A program made the position numbers and the translations under genes. Under the pieces are notes generated by a model that was not told where the DNA came from, did no database searches, and worked only from the letters and a program-made list of their open reading frames with translations. Positions 31,980 to 40,789 of a stretch of 64,000 nucleotides of DNA are shown piece after piece. Source of the stretch: Pontibacterium sp049603715 (GTDB lineage: Bacteria; Pseudomonadota; Gammaproteobacteria; Pseudomonadales; Balneatricaceae); contig JBMYSW010000008.1 in assembly GCA_049603715.1 (NCBI GenBank), positions 1 through 64,000 of the forward strand. Reading direction: 5' to 3'. Every line of letters starts with the position of its first letter. Position 1 is the first letter of the stretch.

Positions 31980-34193
31980 TTAGAAGGTGTAGTTTAGGCT
32001 TAGCTTAGCAGAGCGGCCGTCACCTAGGTAAACAATTGAGCCTGCACGGTAAAGTGCAGTGTAGTAAGTCTCGTCAGTTACGTTTTCGATGTTTGCTGTA
32101 AGTGACAAGTTTTTACTGAACTCGTAACGCGCGTTCAGATCAAGCAAACCGTAACCCGGTGTTTTCACTGTTTCGCTACCGCCGCCATCTGGTTGACCGC
32201 CTTTCATACCCGCAGAACCGGTTAGCACACCACCTACAGTCAACTTAGGTGTTGCTTGGTAAGACAGCTGGATGTTCGCACTAACGGGAGCAAAGTTCGC
32301 TTTATCTGCACCGATAAGGTTTGGATAAGAGATTGTGCCACCACGTCCAGTTTGAGCGACTGTGCCATCCCAGAATGACTTGGTAATTTCAGAGTCCATC
32401 ACCGCTAGGCCAGCTTGCATGCTTAGGTTATCTGAAAGGTTACCCGACAAACCAAACTCTAAACCACGGACCCAGTTTTCACCGACGGTAAGAGCCGTCG
32501 CTGCGTCGTAGTCTGAGCCAGAAGTAGACTCCGCAACGTTTGATTTGGTTGTTTGGAACAAAGCAGCGGTAGCTAGCAGCTTGTCGTCGTTTAGGTTCCA
32601 CTTAGTACCGATTTCTAGGTTAACCGAAGTTTCTGGTTCAACCGCACCACAGTAGCCGCCGTAACCACATGATGAGCCAGCATCTGGAATTTCACCACTG
32701 AAGTTAGTAGAGCTGCTAGCAGAGGCGTAGATGTTACCGTCTTCCCATGGTGAGTAAACAGCACCGATGTGGCCGTTAAATGCAGTATCTGAGTAGTTAG
32801 CGTCAGTCACAGTGCCACGGCTTTCAGCCCAAATATCATATTTAAAGTGGTCGGCACGCAAGCCAGCAAACACTTCTAGGTCTTCGCTTAACGTTACCGT
32901 ATCCATCGCGTAAAGCGCAGCTGTAGTGATTTTAATATCACCACCTTGGCTTGCGCGGCTGCCGTAAGTTGCTGATGTAGTATCAGTATCGATACTACCT
33001 GTGTCTGTTTGCTCGTGTGTAAACTCAGCACCCACCACCCAAGTGTTACGCAAACCGCCTAGGTTGTTTTCGATAATTACGTTGGTTTGGTTACCCACAA
33101 AGCGGTTTTCTTGCCAGCCACTTTTCACGTCACCATCACGGTGTTGAAGGTTAATTACGTAATCGTTTGCTGTAGTACCAAAACGCGTTTTGTTTTCAAG
33201 AACAACATTGTCGTTAACTTGGTAGTCAGCCGTTGCCGTTAGGATATTCGCTTCAGAGCGAGCAAAGTCACGCTCTGCGTTGCCCCAGCGGTCGTAAGGC
33301 ACTTCAAGAATAGCGACTTCTGATGCACTGAAGTCACGAGTGTGACCTGGGTCCATCTTGTCATCGGCACGGTAGACGTATAGATCTACATCAACGTTTA
33401 GGTCGTCGTTTACACGGTGAGATACCGCAAGCGCAGCACCTGTGCGATCTTCACCCGCATCACCACGGCTTGGCTTATTGTTAGCCGCACGAACTGCGTT
33501 GATACGAACAGCGGTGTCGTCACCTACCCAGTGGTTAGAGTCGATGGTTGCACGGTAGTAATTGTGAGTACCTAGGCCGCCAGAGATTTTAGTAAACTCT
33601 TCGTCTTGGTTGGCTTTTTTGGTCATCGAGTTGACCGCACCACCGGTTGAACCACGACCTGCAAATGTAGAGCTTGGACCTTTGGTGATTTCGATTTGCT
33701 CAACAGCAAAAGTATCACGCGCAATCAAACCTGGCTCACGAAGACCATCTGTGAATACGTCGCCACGGGCTTCGTAACCACGAATGATGTAACGGTCACC
33801 AAACGAGTTACCACCTTCACCTGTACCCAAAGTGATACCAGGTTGCGCCGTTAGAATGTCTTTAAGTTCGGTTTTGCCTGCGTCATCAAGTGCTTCTTTT
33901 GTTAGCACTGTCATGGTTTGCGGGGTGTCGGCAATATCACGTGTACGACGAGAGTCCGATGACTTTTTCGCTTTGTAAGGCGCGCCTTCTTCAGCGTAAG
34001 GGTTTGTATCACCCTCTAGGGCTTGCTCTTGTACTACGACTTCGTCCAGAACCACTTCTTCTGCAACAGCGGTTGACGCCCACATGGCAGAGGTTGCGGC
34101 TACTGCAACGGCAGCAGCAAGTGGTTTACGCTTGGCGAAAGAGGTTACTTCTTTACGAACGTTATAACGTTTTTGGGGATCAAGATGCGCCAC
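31980..34193 (-). CDS. TonB-dependent siderophore receptor (Fiu/PiuA-like)
   Basis: A 737-residue outer-membrane receptor. A long signal region (about residues 1-44, ending ASTAVAEE) precedes a TonB-box-like EVVLDEVVVQ (about 45). The plug domain contains TPQTMTVLTKEAL, GEGGNSFGDRYIIRGYEARGD and VEQIEITKGPSSTFAGRGS. The barrel then follows, with the ending SLNYTF and its C-terminal aromatic residue, as expected of beta-barrels. The PiuC neighbour and the sequence pattern point to catecholate-type ferric siderophores. exbB-exbD-exbD-tonB directly upstream supply the energy. It starts with MAHLDPQKRY; the TTCTCC complement gives GGAGAA upstream. Confidence 0.92.
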   Translation of the reverse strand: MAHLDPQKRYNVRKEVTSFAKRKPLAAAVAVAATSAMWASTAVAEEVVLDEVVVQEQALEGDTNPYAEEGAPYKAKKSSDSRRTRDIADTPQTMTVLTKEALDDAGKTELKDILTAQPGITLGTGEGGNSFGDRYIIRGYEARGDVFTDGLREPGLIARDTFAVEQIEITKGPSSTFAGRGSTGGAVNSMTKKANQDEEFTKISGGLGTHNYYRATIDSNHWVGDDTAVRINAVRAANNKPSRGDAGEDRTGAALAVSHRVNDDLNVDVDLYVYRADDKMDPGHTRDFSASEVAILEVPYDRWGNAERDFARSEANILTATADYQVNDNVVLENKTRFGTTANDYVINLQHRDGDVKSGWQENRFVGNQTNVIIENNLGGLRNTWVVGAEFTHEQTDTGSIDTDTTSATYGSRASQGGDIKITTAALYAMDTVTLSEDLEVFAGLRADHFKYDIWAESRGTVTDANYSDTAFNGHIGAVYSPWEDGNIYASASSSTNFSGEIPDAGSSCGYGGYCGAVEPETSVNLEIGTKWNLNDDKLLATAALFQTTKSNVAESTSGSDYDAATALTVGENWVRGLEFGLSGNLSDNLSMQAGLAVMDSEITKSFWDGTVAQTGRGGTISYPNLIGADKANFAPVSANIQLSYQATPKLTVGGVLTGSAGMKGGQPDGGGSETVKTPGYGLLDLNARYEFSKNLSLTANIENVTDETYYTALYRAGSIVYLGDGRSAKLSLNYTF

Positions 34194-34269
34194 GGCGTAT
34201 TTCTCCTAAATTATTTACAGCACAATGAGTGTTAGTATCTAAAAGTATCTAAAGTACTTATGTTCGCGG

Positions 34270-35148
34270 TTAATCCGCTTTTAGCTTGAAGCTGACAGGC
34301 ACCTGAAAACGAATCCATGGTTCTGTCAGGTTTTCCGGAAATCGTGGAAACGGCCCTGCTTTCATCAGCATTGCTAGGGTCGCTTCATCTAAAACCTCAT
34401 ACCCCGTTTGTTTTCTTAGGGCGTAGTCCCTCACCTCGCCGTTAGGCAACAAAGTGAAGACCAGTAAGGCACTGCCCTCATAACCACGACGACGCGCGGC
34501 GCGGGGGTATCGTTTGTGTTGTTGTAACAGCGCCATAATTTTGGCGGTGTAATCATCTCGTACACCTTCATTACCACCAGCCGTTTCTGACTGACCAATA
34601 CCCGTACTTTTCGCCAAACTGGTTTGTTTAGCGGTACTTGGCTGTGCTTGGCCTACTTGCGCAGCTTTTGGCTTGGGCGGCTCAACTACTGGCTCTTTAG
34701 GTGCTTCTTTTACAGGCTCAGGCGTTGGCTCGGGCTTGGGTTTAATTGGCTCCGGCTTTGGCTTGGGCTGTTTTTTTGGTGTTTCTACTACTTCGGCTAA
34801 AACCGCCTCTTCAACCTTAGCTATTTCAACCGGTGCAATTTCGGGCTCAGGCTCCACCTGTGGCGGCATATCCTCAACCACTGGCTCAGGCTCAACGGGC
34901 GGTACAACTTCGGGCTCAACCTCTGGTTCAACCGGCTCTTCTACTTCGGTTTGCGGTGCTTCAACTGCCTGTGCAACCTCTGTCACTTCGGCCTCGCCTA
35001 AGTCGCCCAACATGCCCAAATCAATGGTGACACCTTGTTCGCCACTCACTCCTGAGCCCGACGGCGGTGTTGTCGCAAAGACTAAATAGGCCGCACCATG
35101 CAGGGCCACGGCAACAAGGACGCTTAACGCACGTGTAACGTATGGCAT
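34270..35148 (-). CDS. tonB: TonB energy-transducing protein
   Basis: A 292-residue TonB. One N-terminal membrane segment (about residues 7-24), a long Pro/Glu/Lys-rich spacer (about 60-170, with EPVKEAPKEPVVE) and a C-terminal TonB domain (about 205-292) containing YPRAARRRGYEGSALLVF and LRKQTGYEVLDEATLAML. Overlaps the second exbD by one base (TAATG), and is followed 76 bp later by the siderophore receptor. It carries proton-motive energy from ExbB-ExbD to the receptor across the periplasm. All parts are present. Confidence 0.93.
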   Translation of the reverse strand: MPYVTRALSVLVAVALHGAAYLVFATTPPSGSGVSGEQGVTIDLGMLGDLGEAEVTEVAQAVEAPQTEVEEPVEPEVEPEVVPPVEPEPVVEDMPPQVEPEPEIAPVEIAKVEEAVLAEVVETPKKQPKPKPEPIKPKPEPTPEPVKEAPKEPVVEPPKPKAAQVGQAQPSTAKQTSLAKSTGIGQSETAGGNEGVRDDYTAKIMALLQQHKRYPRAARRRGYEGSALLVFTLLPNGEVRDYALRKQTGYEVLDEATLAMLMKAGPFPRFPENLTEPWIRFQVPVSFKLKAD

Positions 35149-35546
35149 TAAGGCAACACCTCTTCGCTACGCTGGGTTTTAATTCGCAACGCCGCAGCAC
35201 CCGCCGTTTTAATGTCCATTAGCACCGGAAAAAGCTGCTCTGATGTCAGTTGCTTATCCACAATCAATAACACTTGGGCATCGCCGTAGAGGGCACCTAG
35301 CTCCTCTCGCGCAATGGGGCCGCCTTGGCTAAAAAGCTCGCCGGCTTGCGAGATGTATAAAAGACGCTCATCTTTTGGTTCAAGTGCTTCAGCTGCCGAC
35401 TCGGGCGGAGCCACATCAACAGGTGCACTTGCTTCAATTTGGCCAGCCACAAGAAAGAAGATCAGCATCAAAAACACGATATTGATCAGCGGTGTTAAGT
35501 GACTATCGTCATGACCTTTTGAAGTCTTTTGCTGTACAAATGACAT
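35148..35546 (-). CDS. exbD: ExbD (second copy)
   Basis: A 132-residue ExbD/TolR protein with one N-terminal membrane segment (about residues 18-36) that carries the start LTPLINIVFLMLIFFLVAGQ. The usual conserved acid (Asp in PLIDVVF) is replaced here by Asn: the motif reads PLINIVF. The first exbD at 35546 has the normal PLIDVVF. Periplasmic part about residues 40-132. Overlaps both neighbours by one base. Two different ExbD proteins in one operon may make a mixed complex in which this copy cannot carry protons. Confidence 0.88.
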   Translation of the reverse strand: MSFVQQKTSKGHDDSHLTPLINIVFLMLIFFLVAGQIEASAPVDVAPPESAAEALEPKDERLLYISQAGELFSQGGPIAREELGALYGDAQVLLIVDKQLTSEQLFPVLMDIKTAGAAALRIKTQRSEEVLP

Positions 35547-35932
35547 TAACGAACGCCTCCAAGCGAACTTGCCACACCCTCAAAGGCCGCAAGCTTTTCC
35601 ATCACCACAACCAACTGCTGAGTGGAAACTAACGGTGCTGCATCCACACGCACCACCACTGCATCGCCAATACACTGACTCAAGTTTTGTTGGCTCAAGC
35701 TGTTATATCGACGCTCGCCACACTGCCACTCGCCATCGTTATTTTTGAGCCATAACACCGCAACCTCAGCCGCCGATGCGCTTTTTCCTTTGGCGGCCCC
35801 CGCATTCATATCGAGGGCGCCCCATTTGATAAAATTGCTGGTCAACATAAAAAACAGCAACAGGATAAACACCACATCAATCAGTGGCGTAAGGCTCAGT
35901 TGCACCTTGCGGCGCGGGGCGTTAAGAAACAC
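35546..35932 (-). CDS. exbD: ExbD (first copy, with the proton-carrying aspartate)
   Basis: A small membrane protein of the ExbD family. The membrane helix contains LTPLIDVVFILLLFFMLTSN, with the Asp needed for proton flow. A GTG at 35932 (reading VFLNAPRRKVQLSL) overlaps exbB by 11 bp and has purine-rich CGGAG in front; the ATG at 35974 would overlap exbB by 53 bp. I use the GTG, with moderate certainty. The periplasmic domain has a Cys pair (WQCGE, SQCIG). It works with ExbB and TonB. Confidence 0.8.
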   Translation of the reverse strand: MFLNAPRRKVQLSLTPLIDVVFILLLFFMLTSNFIKWGALDMNAGAAKGKSASAAEVAVLWLKNNDGEWQCGERRYNSLSQQNLSQCIGDAVVVRVDAAPLVSTQQLVVVMEKLAAFEGVASSLGGVR

Positions 35933-36818
35933 GCTCCGACTCCGCTTTAGCACTTTTAGACTCAAGCAATACAAACAAACGCGTGAGGTAATCGTTGGTC
36001 ATCATGCCAACACGCTCAACTTTGCGATCAATCCAGGCATGGGCCATTACCGCAGGTAACGCCACACACAAGCCCACAGCCGTTGTTAACAACGCCTTCC
36101 AAATACCGCCTGATAGCACCGACGGGTCAACTTGTGAGCCAGCTTGCTGCATTTGCTGGAATGCTTCGATCATGCCTAATACCGTACCGAGCAAGCCAAA
36201 CAGCGGGCTCACCACGCCAATCATCTCTAACGGACGCAAGCCAGATTTCAGTTGCTCGATGTAGGTCATCGCACGGCGAGTGATGTCTTCTTTGAGCAGC
36301 TCGCCACCCAAGTGCGGGTGTTGATCTACGCTAAACACAAACATGTTTGACAATGGGTGGCGCTCACCCAAAATTTGTTTAGCAGTGCCAATATCGCCTG
36401 CTTCGATTTGCTCTAATGCGCGCTCGAAGCGACGCTTAGACTCAGGTTTGACCAATGCAAACTGAATGATTTTTGCCACGATGATGCTCAGCGCGATGAC
36501 CGAAAGTACCGCCAATAGCCATACCACAGGGCCACCAATTTCAAGCCATTCTTGCAACTGAGATAGGTGCATTTGCTCAACCCAGCTCGGCGCTTGCTCT
36601 GCAAGTGGTGCCGCCGCGGGCGCCTCTAATCCAGCATCGAGGCCTGTTGCTAACTGCTCAGTAATATCCGCTCCCTGCGTAACATCACTATCAGAAACGG
36701 AGGCGTTAACCACTCCGTCTCCTGCTTGCTCCACTGCGTTATCTGCCACGTTTTGTTCTGTGGCCGCAGGTGCCGTTGCCAATTCAGAGTCAGAGCTCTG
36801 AGGCACTCCATCGTTCAT
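35922..36818 (-). CDS. exbB: ExbB, MotA/TolQ-type proton channel
   Basis: A 298-residue inner-membrane channel subunit. A long acidic N-terminal part (about residues 1-90) rich in Ala and Glu is followed by the membrane segment at GGPVVWLLAVLSVIALSIIV (about 106), the two later membrane helices in GVVSPLFGLLGTVLGMIEAF (about 206-225) and ALLTTAVGLCVALPAVMAHA (about 245-264). AGGGGA precedes the ATG at 36818; the earlier ATG at 36887 lies inside the Fur box. It is the first gene of the exbBDD-tonB-receptor unit. Together with ExbD it drives TonB. Confidence 0.9.
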   Translation of the reverse strand: MNDGVPQSSDSELATAPAATEQNVADNAVEQAGDGVVNASVSDSDVTQGADITEQLATGLDAGLEAPAAAPLAEQAPSWVEQMHLSQLQEWLEIGGPVVWLLAVLSVIALSIIVAKIIQFALVKPESKRRFERALEQIEAGDIGTAKQILGERHPLSNMFVFSVDQHPHLGGELLKEDITRRAMTYIEQLKSGLRPLEMIGVVSPLFGLLGTVLGMIEAFQQMQQAGSQVDPSVLSGGIWKALLTTAVGLCVALPAVMAHAWIDRKVERVGMMTNDYLTRLFVLLESKSAKAESERVS

Positions 36819-36869
36819 ACTTTCCCCTAACGCTATATATTTCGATAGTGATTGATTATTGCGGTTGCG

Positions 36870-36890
36870 AAAGATAATGGTTCTCATTTA
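36870..36890. promoter_or_regulatory. Fur box between exbB and the ferric binding-protein gene
   Basis: AAAGATAATGGTTCTCATTTA matches the Fur operator (GATAAT...TCTCATT) in one half and the ATTCTCAT form in the other. It lies 52 bp before exbB and about 100 bp before the divergent gene, so it may control both. Confidence 0.75.
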
Positions 36891-36987
36891 GAATAGCAAC
36901 AAGTTTTTGCATCTCATCTGTAAATCTTAACAACCGTTTACAAAACTTAACTTGCATTCAGGTCATCAATAAAAAGGACGACACACA

Positions 36988-38040
36988 GTGACAACACTCC
37001 GCGCTTTGCCTCGCTCAAAAAGCGTTTTTTCTGCCCTCGCAGGCCTACTCACAATGAGCCTGTCTGCCCCGCTACAGGCCAATGAAACCGTTAACATTTA
37101 CTCTTACCGTCAGGCACAGTTGATCCAGCCATTACTCACGCGTTTTGAAGAAAAAACTGGGATTCAAACGCAAGTCACCACCGCCAATGCGGGCCTTATC
37201 GAGCGAATTGAACGTGAGGGCCGAAATACTCCTGCGGATATCCTGTTAACCGCAGATATTGCGCCTTTGGTAGACGCCAAGCGCATGGGAATTTTGTCGG
37301 AAGTGAACTCTCGAATGGTGCGCCGCAACGTCGCAAAAGAGTATCGCGATGAGGATAATTATTGGGTGGGGTTAACTCGACGTGCTCGCTTTATCTTCGC
37401 CGCCAAAGGCAGTGAAGCCGCACGCCAAGTGAGCCGGTATGAAGATTTAGCTGACCCCGCATGGAAGGGCCAAATTTGTATGCGCAGCGGCAAAAACAGT
37501 TACAACCTGTCGCTATTTGCCTCCATGATCGCCCAAAATGGCGAACAAGCCACAGAGGCTTGGCTTACTGCGGTTAAAGACAACCTCGCTCGACGCCCGC
37601 AAGGCAACGACACTTCACAGTTTTTGGCAGTAGCCAATGGCGAATGCACCCTCACCATCGGTAACTCTTACTACTTTGCCCAAATGAGCGATTTCCGCTC
37701 CCCAGAGGCTCACCAGTATGCAGCTCAAAATGTAGCGGTGATTGCGCCGAACCAAAGTGACCGTGGCACACACGTCAACATTTCAGGCGCAGCCATCACT
37801 AAGCATGCTAAAAACCCTGAAGGCGCGAAAAAGCTAATTGAGTACCTACTTAGCGAAGAAGCACAAAACCTTTATGCTGAAATCAACCTAGAGTTCCCAG
37901 TGCGTAAAGACATTGTTGCAACACGTGCACTGCGCGATATGTTCCCAAGCTTTGAGCCAGACAACACACCACTCAGTGAAATTGGCGCCTTGCGCGGCCA
38001 AGCTTCACGTTTGGTGGACAAGGTTAGGTTTGATCAGTAA
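36988..38040 (+). CDS. Periplasmic ferric iron-binding protein (FutA/FbpA class)
   Basis: A 350-residue binding protein with a signal peptide (to about residue 31, LQANE). It starts ETVNIYSYRQAQLIQPLL, like FutA/FbpA proteins that bind Fe3+. The paired tyrosines for iron are in TIGNSYYFAQM (about residue 224). It begins with a GTG at 36988, with AAAGGACG in front. It shares an intergenic Fur box with exbB. No permease or ATPase genes follow, so the transporter must be encoded elsewhere in the chromosome. Confidence 0.9.
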   Translation: MTTLRALPRSKSVFSALAGLLTMSLSAPLQANETVNIYSYRQAQLIQPLLTRFEEKTGIQTQVTTANAGLIERIEREGRNTPADILLTADIAPLVDAKRMGILSEVNSRMVRRNVAKEYRDEDNYWVGLTRRARFIFAAKGSEAARQVSRYEDLADPAWKGQICMRSGKNSYNLSLFASMIAQNGEQATEAWLTAVKDNLARRPQGNDTSQFLAVANGECTLTIGNSYYFAQMSDFRSPEAHQYAAQNVAVIAPNQSDRGTHVNISGAAITKHAKNPEGAKKLIEYLLSEEAQNLYAEINLEFPVRKDIVATRALRDMFPSFEPDNTPLSEIGALRGQASRLVDKVRFDQ

Positions 38041-38110
38041 GACATACAAAGAGTAAACGCTGCCATCAAATAAGCGTTATTAGCCGACGTGAGGGCAGTG
38101 GAGTTCACAC

Positions 38111-38142
38111 AAACCCAGCCACAGGCATTTGGCTGGGTTTTT
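38111..38142 (+). terminator. Terminator after the ferric binding-protein gene
   Basis: AAACCCAGCC (38111-38120) and GGCTGGGTTTTT (38131-38142) form a 10-bp stem with a 10-base loop and a T tract. It lies 71 bp after the stop codon. Confidence 0.85.
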
Positions 38143-38265
38143 ATGCGTTTGCATCAATTCGTGCTTAATTGAAGCAGCTTTCAGCATTTTTTCTTACAGC
38201 TACCTCACTCAAAGCATACCGGCCAAACAGGTCGAACGCGCACTATCAACCGCCCCACAGCCAAA

Positions 38266-39351
38266 CTATACGATGTCTGTTAGCCTAGGTATGGCAACTC
38301 TCGGTCTTGCCCCGAGTGTGAATTGCTGTTCTATAACAGGAGCTGTTGGCAGTGATGAGGGTTGCGTATCTAAAAGCCCGATTGAGTAAAGTAATGCATT
38401 CACAGCTGATACAACGCTGCCCCACAAATCTTGCCCAATGACAAAGTCTATTTTTCCGTCGGCCAGTAATCCTTCTGAGGCGGAGTCTAGTTCATGAGTA
38501 ATAAAAACAGGCCTCTGGGCCGTTTTTGAATATTCCTCAAGAAACTTAGATATACCAATATTGCCACCCGTTGTATTGTAAACACCCAAAGGACAATGGC
38601 CTTGCTCAATCAATTTCTTTAAAGCAAGATATCCTTCTTCATCAGAGTCGCAGTTATTTATCGCCTCGTGAATCGTTAAGTTGGGGTACCTAGCACGCAT
38701 TACCTGTCGGAACCCCGACTCCCGATCATACTGGGCACGATAAGGCGCACTCACAATAACCGCGACCTCTCCTACCTGCCCTAACAAGCGATCGCCCATC
38801 AGAACAGCGGCTGCCCTCCCCGCGTGTAAGTGATTCATCCCGAAATAACCTAAGCGCCCAGTCGAAGGTAGGTCACAGTGTAAACACACGACAGGAGTGC
38901 CACTTTCGATCACCTTCGCAACCGCTTGAGTAATTTTTGAGGTTTCGCGTAAACAGAGGATGAGACCATCGGCTTCTTGGGCACTACCAAGAATACATCC
39001 AATCACATCACCAATATCCGGCTCAAACGCATGAACCTCTATATCAATGCCTAGCGCGACATAACGATCGGAGATATCACAAATAATCGACTCAACACTT
39101 TTAACAAATGGCTGTCCCGCCTCCACAATGAGCACAAACCTCTTTGAGGCAAGTACTTTAGAGGAAAGGCTTTCAGGCTCCTTACCCCTAGCCCCTTCAG
39201 AGAGGACTTGAATCGCCTCATTAACCAGGTCTTTCGTTTTTTGCCTCACACTCGCCCGCCCACTAACGACTCTATCAACTGTCGCCAAACTCACACCGGC
39301 ATAGTCCGCAATTTCTTGTTGAGTAGGCTTTCGCAAAGGCTTGGGGGGCAT
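38266..39351 (-). CDS. LacI-family regulator of the sugar operon
   Basis: A 361-residue regulator. The N-terminal helix-turn-helix reads PTQQEIADYAGVSLATVDRV (about residues 8-27), typical of LacI; the hinge and periplasmic-binding-protein-like sensor domain follow (about 60-361). The ATG at 39351 is the only start that fits; a longer open frame upstream lacks LacI features. It faces the divergent sugar-uptake operon beginning at 39636, and palindromes in between are probable operators. The effector is probably the sugar or cyclitol that the operon handles. Odd point: SVRQKTKDLVNEAIQVL is followed by a longer than usual linker (SEGARGKEPESLSSK). Confidence 0.88.
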   Translation of the reverse strand: MPPKPLRKPTQQEIADYAGVSLATVDRVVSGRASVRQKTKDLVNEAIQVLSEGARGKEPESLSSKVLASKRFVLIVEAGQPFVKSVESIICDISDRYVALGIDIEVHAFEPDIGDVIGCILGSAQEADGLILCLRETSKITQAVAKVIESGTPVVCLHCDLPSTGRLGYFGMNHLHAGRAAAVLMGDRLLGQVGEVAVIVSAPYRAQYDRESGFRQVMRARYPNLTIHEAINNCDSDEEGYLALKKLIEQGHCPLGVYNTTGGNIGISKFLEEYSKTAQRPVFITHELDSASEGLLADGKIDFVIGQDLWGSVVSAVNALLYSIGLLDTQPSSLPTAPVIEQQFTLGARPRVAIPRLTDIV

Positions 39352-39420
39352 AAAACAAGTTCCTGATTGGGGATTTATATCTGCCAAATGATAACCGTGA
39401 GAATGAAAAGTGTAAACAAA

Positions 39421-39479
39421 AACCTCAAATGAGGTTTTTATTGCATTAGAAACATCATCTAGCAGTATTGACAACCTCA
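39421..39479. promoter_or_regulatory. Putative LacI operators and promoter in front of the sugar operon
   Basis: AACCTCAAATGAGGTT (39421-39436) has 7-bp inverted arms, a LacI-type operator. A second half-site AACCTCA is at 39473-39479 and touches the -35-like TTGACA at 39468-39473. The spacing fits repression of the operon. The first palindrome could also be a weak hairpin for the regulator's messenger. Confidence 0.6.
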
Positions 39480-39635
39480 TTTGATATATGAAAACATTGC
39501 AAATGACGACTTTGAACATAAAACCATCAAATTGCTTAGGTTTAAGTTGCGAGGAGTCAGAGCAAGCTCTGCAAATAAAAATGCACACGAGTGCAATGTT
39601 AAATGCAGATATCATTTTAACTGAGGATAAAAATA

Positions 39636-40658
39636 ATGAATCTCAAAAAACTTGCGTCAACAGCCCTTATGGCTGCAGCTATGGCAGCAGCATCAACGTC
39701 AGCAATTGCGAAAGATTACCGCTTCGTCATGGTGTCTCATATCGGATCTAACGACGCAAATATGGGCTGGCTCACTGAGTCGCTTAAAACTTTCGAAGAA
39801 AAATACCCGAACGTTACGACCGAATACATTTCGACAAACAACTACTCAGTCCAAGAGCATGTTCGCTTATTAGAGCAAGCAATTTCTACTCGCCCTGATG
39901 GCATTGCAGTTCCCATTGTAAGCCCAGACGCATTTGAAGGACCGTTGCGTAAAGCAATCGAGTCAGGTATCCCAGTGGTGGCATTTAACATTCCTGACCC
40001 TCGTGCTGAAGAAGACCGCATTCCTTACTTAACCTACGTGGGTGGCGATGAGTACCTAACAGGTAAACACTTAGGTCAATTCGTACTAAGCCAAGCTGCT
40101 GAAGGCGAAATTCCAAAGCCTAAGCGTGTGGTTTGTGCCATTCATGATGCTGCGCACGCAGGCCTAAAATCTCGCTGTAAAGGGATGAAAGACGCGGTAA
40201 CTGGCTCAGGAGCACAATTCGATGAACTATTTATCGGCGCAGAGCCCGCAACTGCACGTAATACACTTCAGTCTTACCTATCTGCTAACAAAGATGCGAA
40301 CTACATCTTCACTGTTGCAGGCTGGTCTTCTCCTTGGGCTTACTCTGTAGCCGACGAAATGGGCTTATCTCCTGATGTTGATAACAAAGGTGTAACCGTT
40401 CTGACAGTGGACGAAGCACCTGTATCTATCGAAGGCATCCGTCAAGGCAAACTCCTCGCTGCCAACAGCCAAGGTTTTTGGTTACAAGGTTACGCACCTA
40501 TGGAGTGGTTGTACTGGAACCACGAATTGGGTTACGAGCCTAAATCCGACATCCTAACCGGCCCCGTCATTATTAACGCCGAAAATGCTGATAAGTGGGC
40601 AAACCTAGTGCGCAGCGTCTTTGGTGACGAAGAATACGACAAGCAAGTCACTTGGTAA
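39636..40658 (+). CDS. Periplasmic sugar-binding protein of an ABC importer
   Basis: A 340-residue protein with a signal peptide (to about residue 25, TSAIAKDY) and the fold of ribose-type binding proteins (type I), visible in FVMVSHIGSNDANMGW, ISTRPDGIAVPIVSPDAFEG and NYIFTVAGWSSPWAYSVADEMG. It is the first and probably most expressed gene of the operon, followed by a hairpin at 40702 that could lower downstream transcription. The substrate is probably a cyclitol (inositol-like) or sugar, given the dehydrogenase and isomerase genes behind. Confidence 0.9.
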   Translation: MNLKKLASTALMAAAMAAASTSAIAKDYRFVMVSHIGSNDANMGWLTESLKTFEEKYPNVTTEYISTNNYSVQEHVRLLEQAISTRPDGIAVPIVSPDAFEGPLRKAIESGIPVVAFNIPDPRAEEDRIPYLTYVGGDEYLTGKHLGQFVLSQAAEGEIPKPKRVVCAIHDAAHAGLKSRCKGMKDAVTGSGAQFDELFIGAEPATARNTLQSYLSANKDANYIFTVAGWSSPWAYSVADEMGLSPDVDNKGVTVLTVDEAPVSIEGIRQGKLLAANSQGFWLQGYAPMEWLYWNHELGYEPKSDILTGPVIINAENADKWANLVRSVFGDEEYDKQVTW

Positions 40659-40701
40659 TGACTCAGTTCCGAATCGAAGACTAGGGCATTCCCTTAGATT
40701 T

Positions 40702-40729
40702 AAGGCTAGCCAAAGTACTGGCTAGCCTT
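40702..40729 (+). terminator. Attenuating hairpin between binding-protein and permease genes
   Basis: AAGGCTAGCC (40702-40711) and GGCTAGCCTT (40720-40729) form a perfect 10-bp stem with an 8-base loop. No T tract follows, so it likely protects the upstream messenger or partly stops transcription, giving more binding protein than channel. Confidence 0.75.
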
Positions 40730-40789
40730 ACCTAAAGAAAAGCGCCCTCAAAGCTCGTTTCATCCCCCCGTTTTAGCACGAGAATCATA

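Noticed and set aside
34673..35089. Long Gly/Ser/Thr-rich frame on the plus strand across tonB
   Set aside because: It is the mirror of the Pro/Glu/Lys-rich tonB spacer, an artefact of repetitive codons.
38266..39615. Longer reading of the LacI regulator starting at 39615
   Set aside because: The additional 88 residues have no regulator pattern and cover the promoter region with the operators. The LacI motif begins right after 39351.
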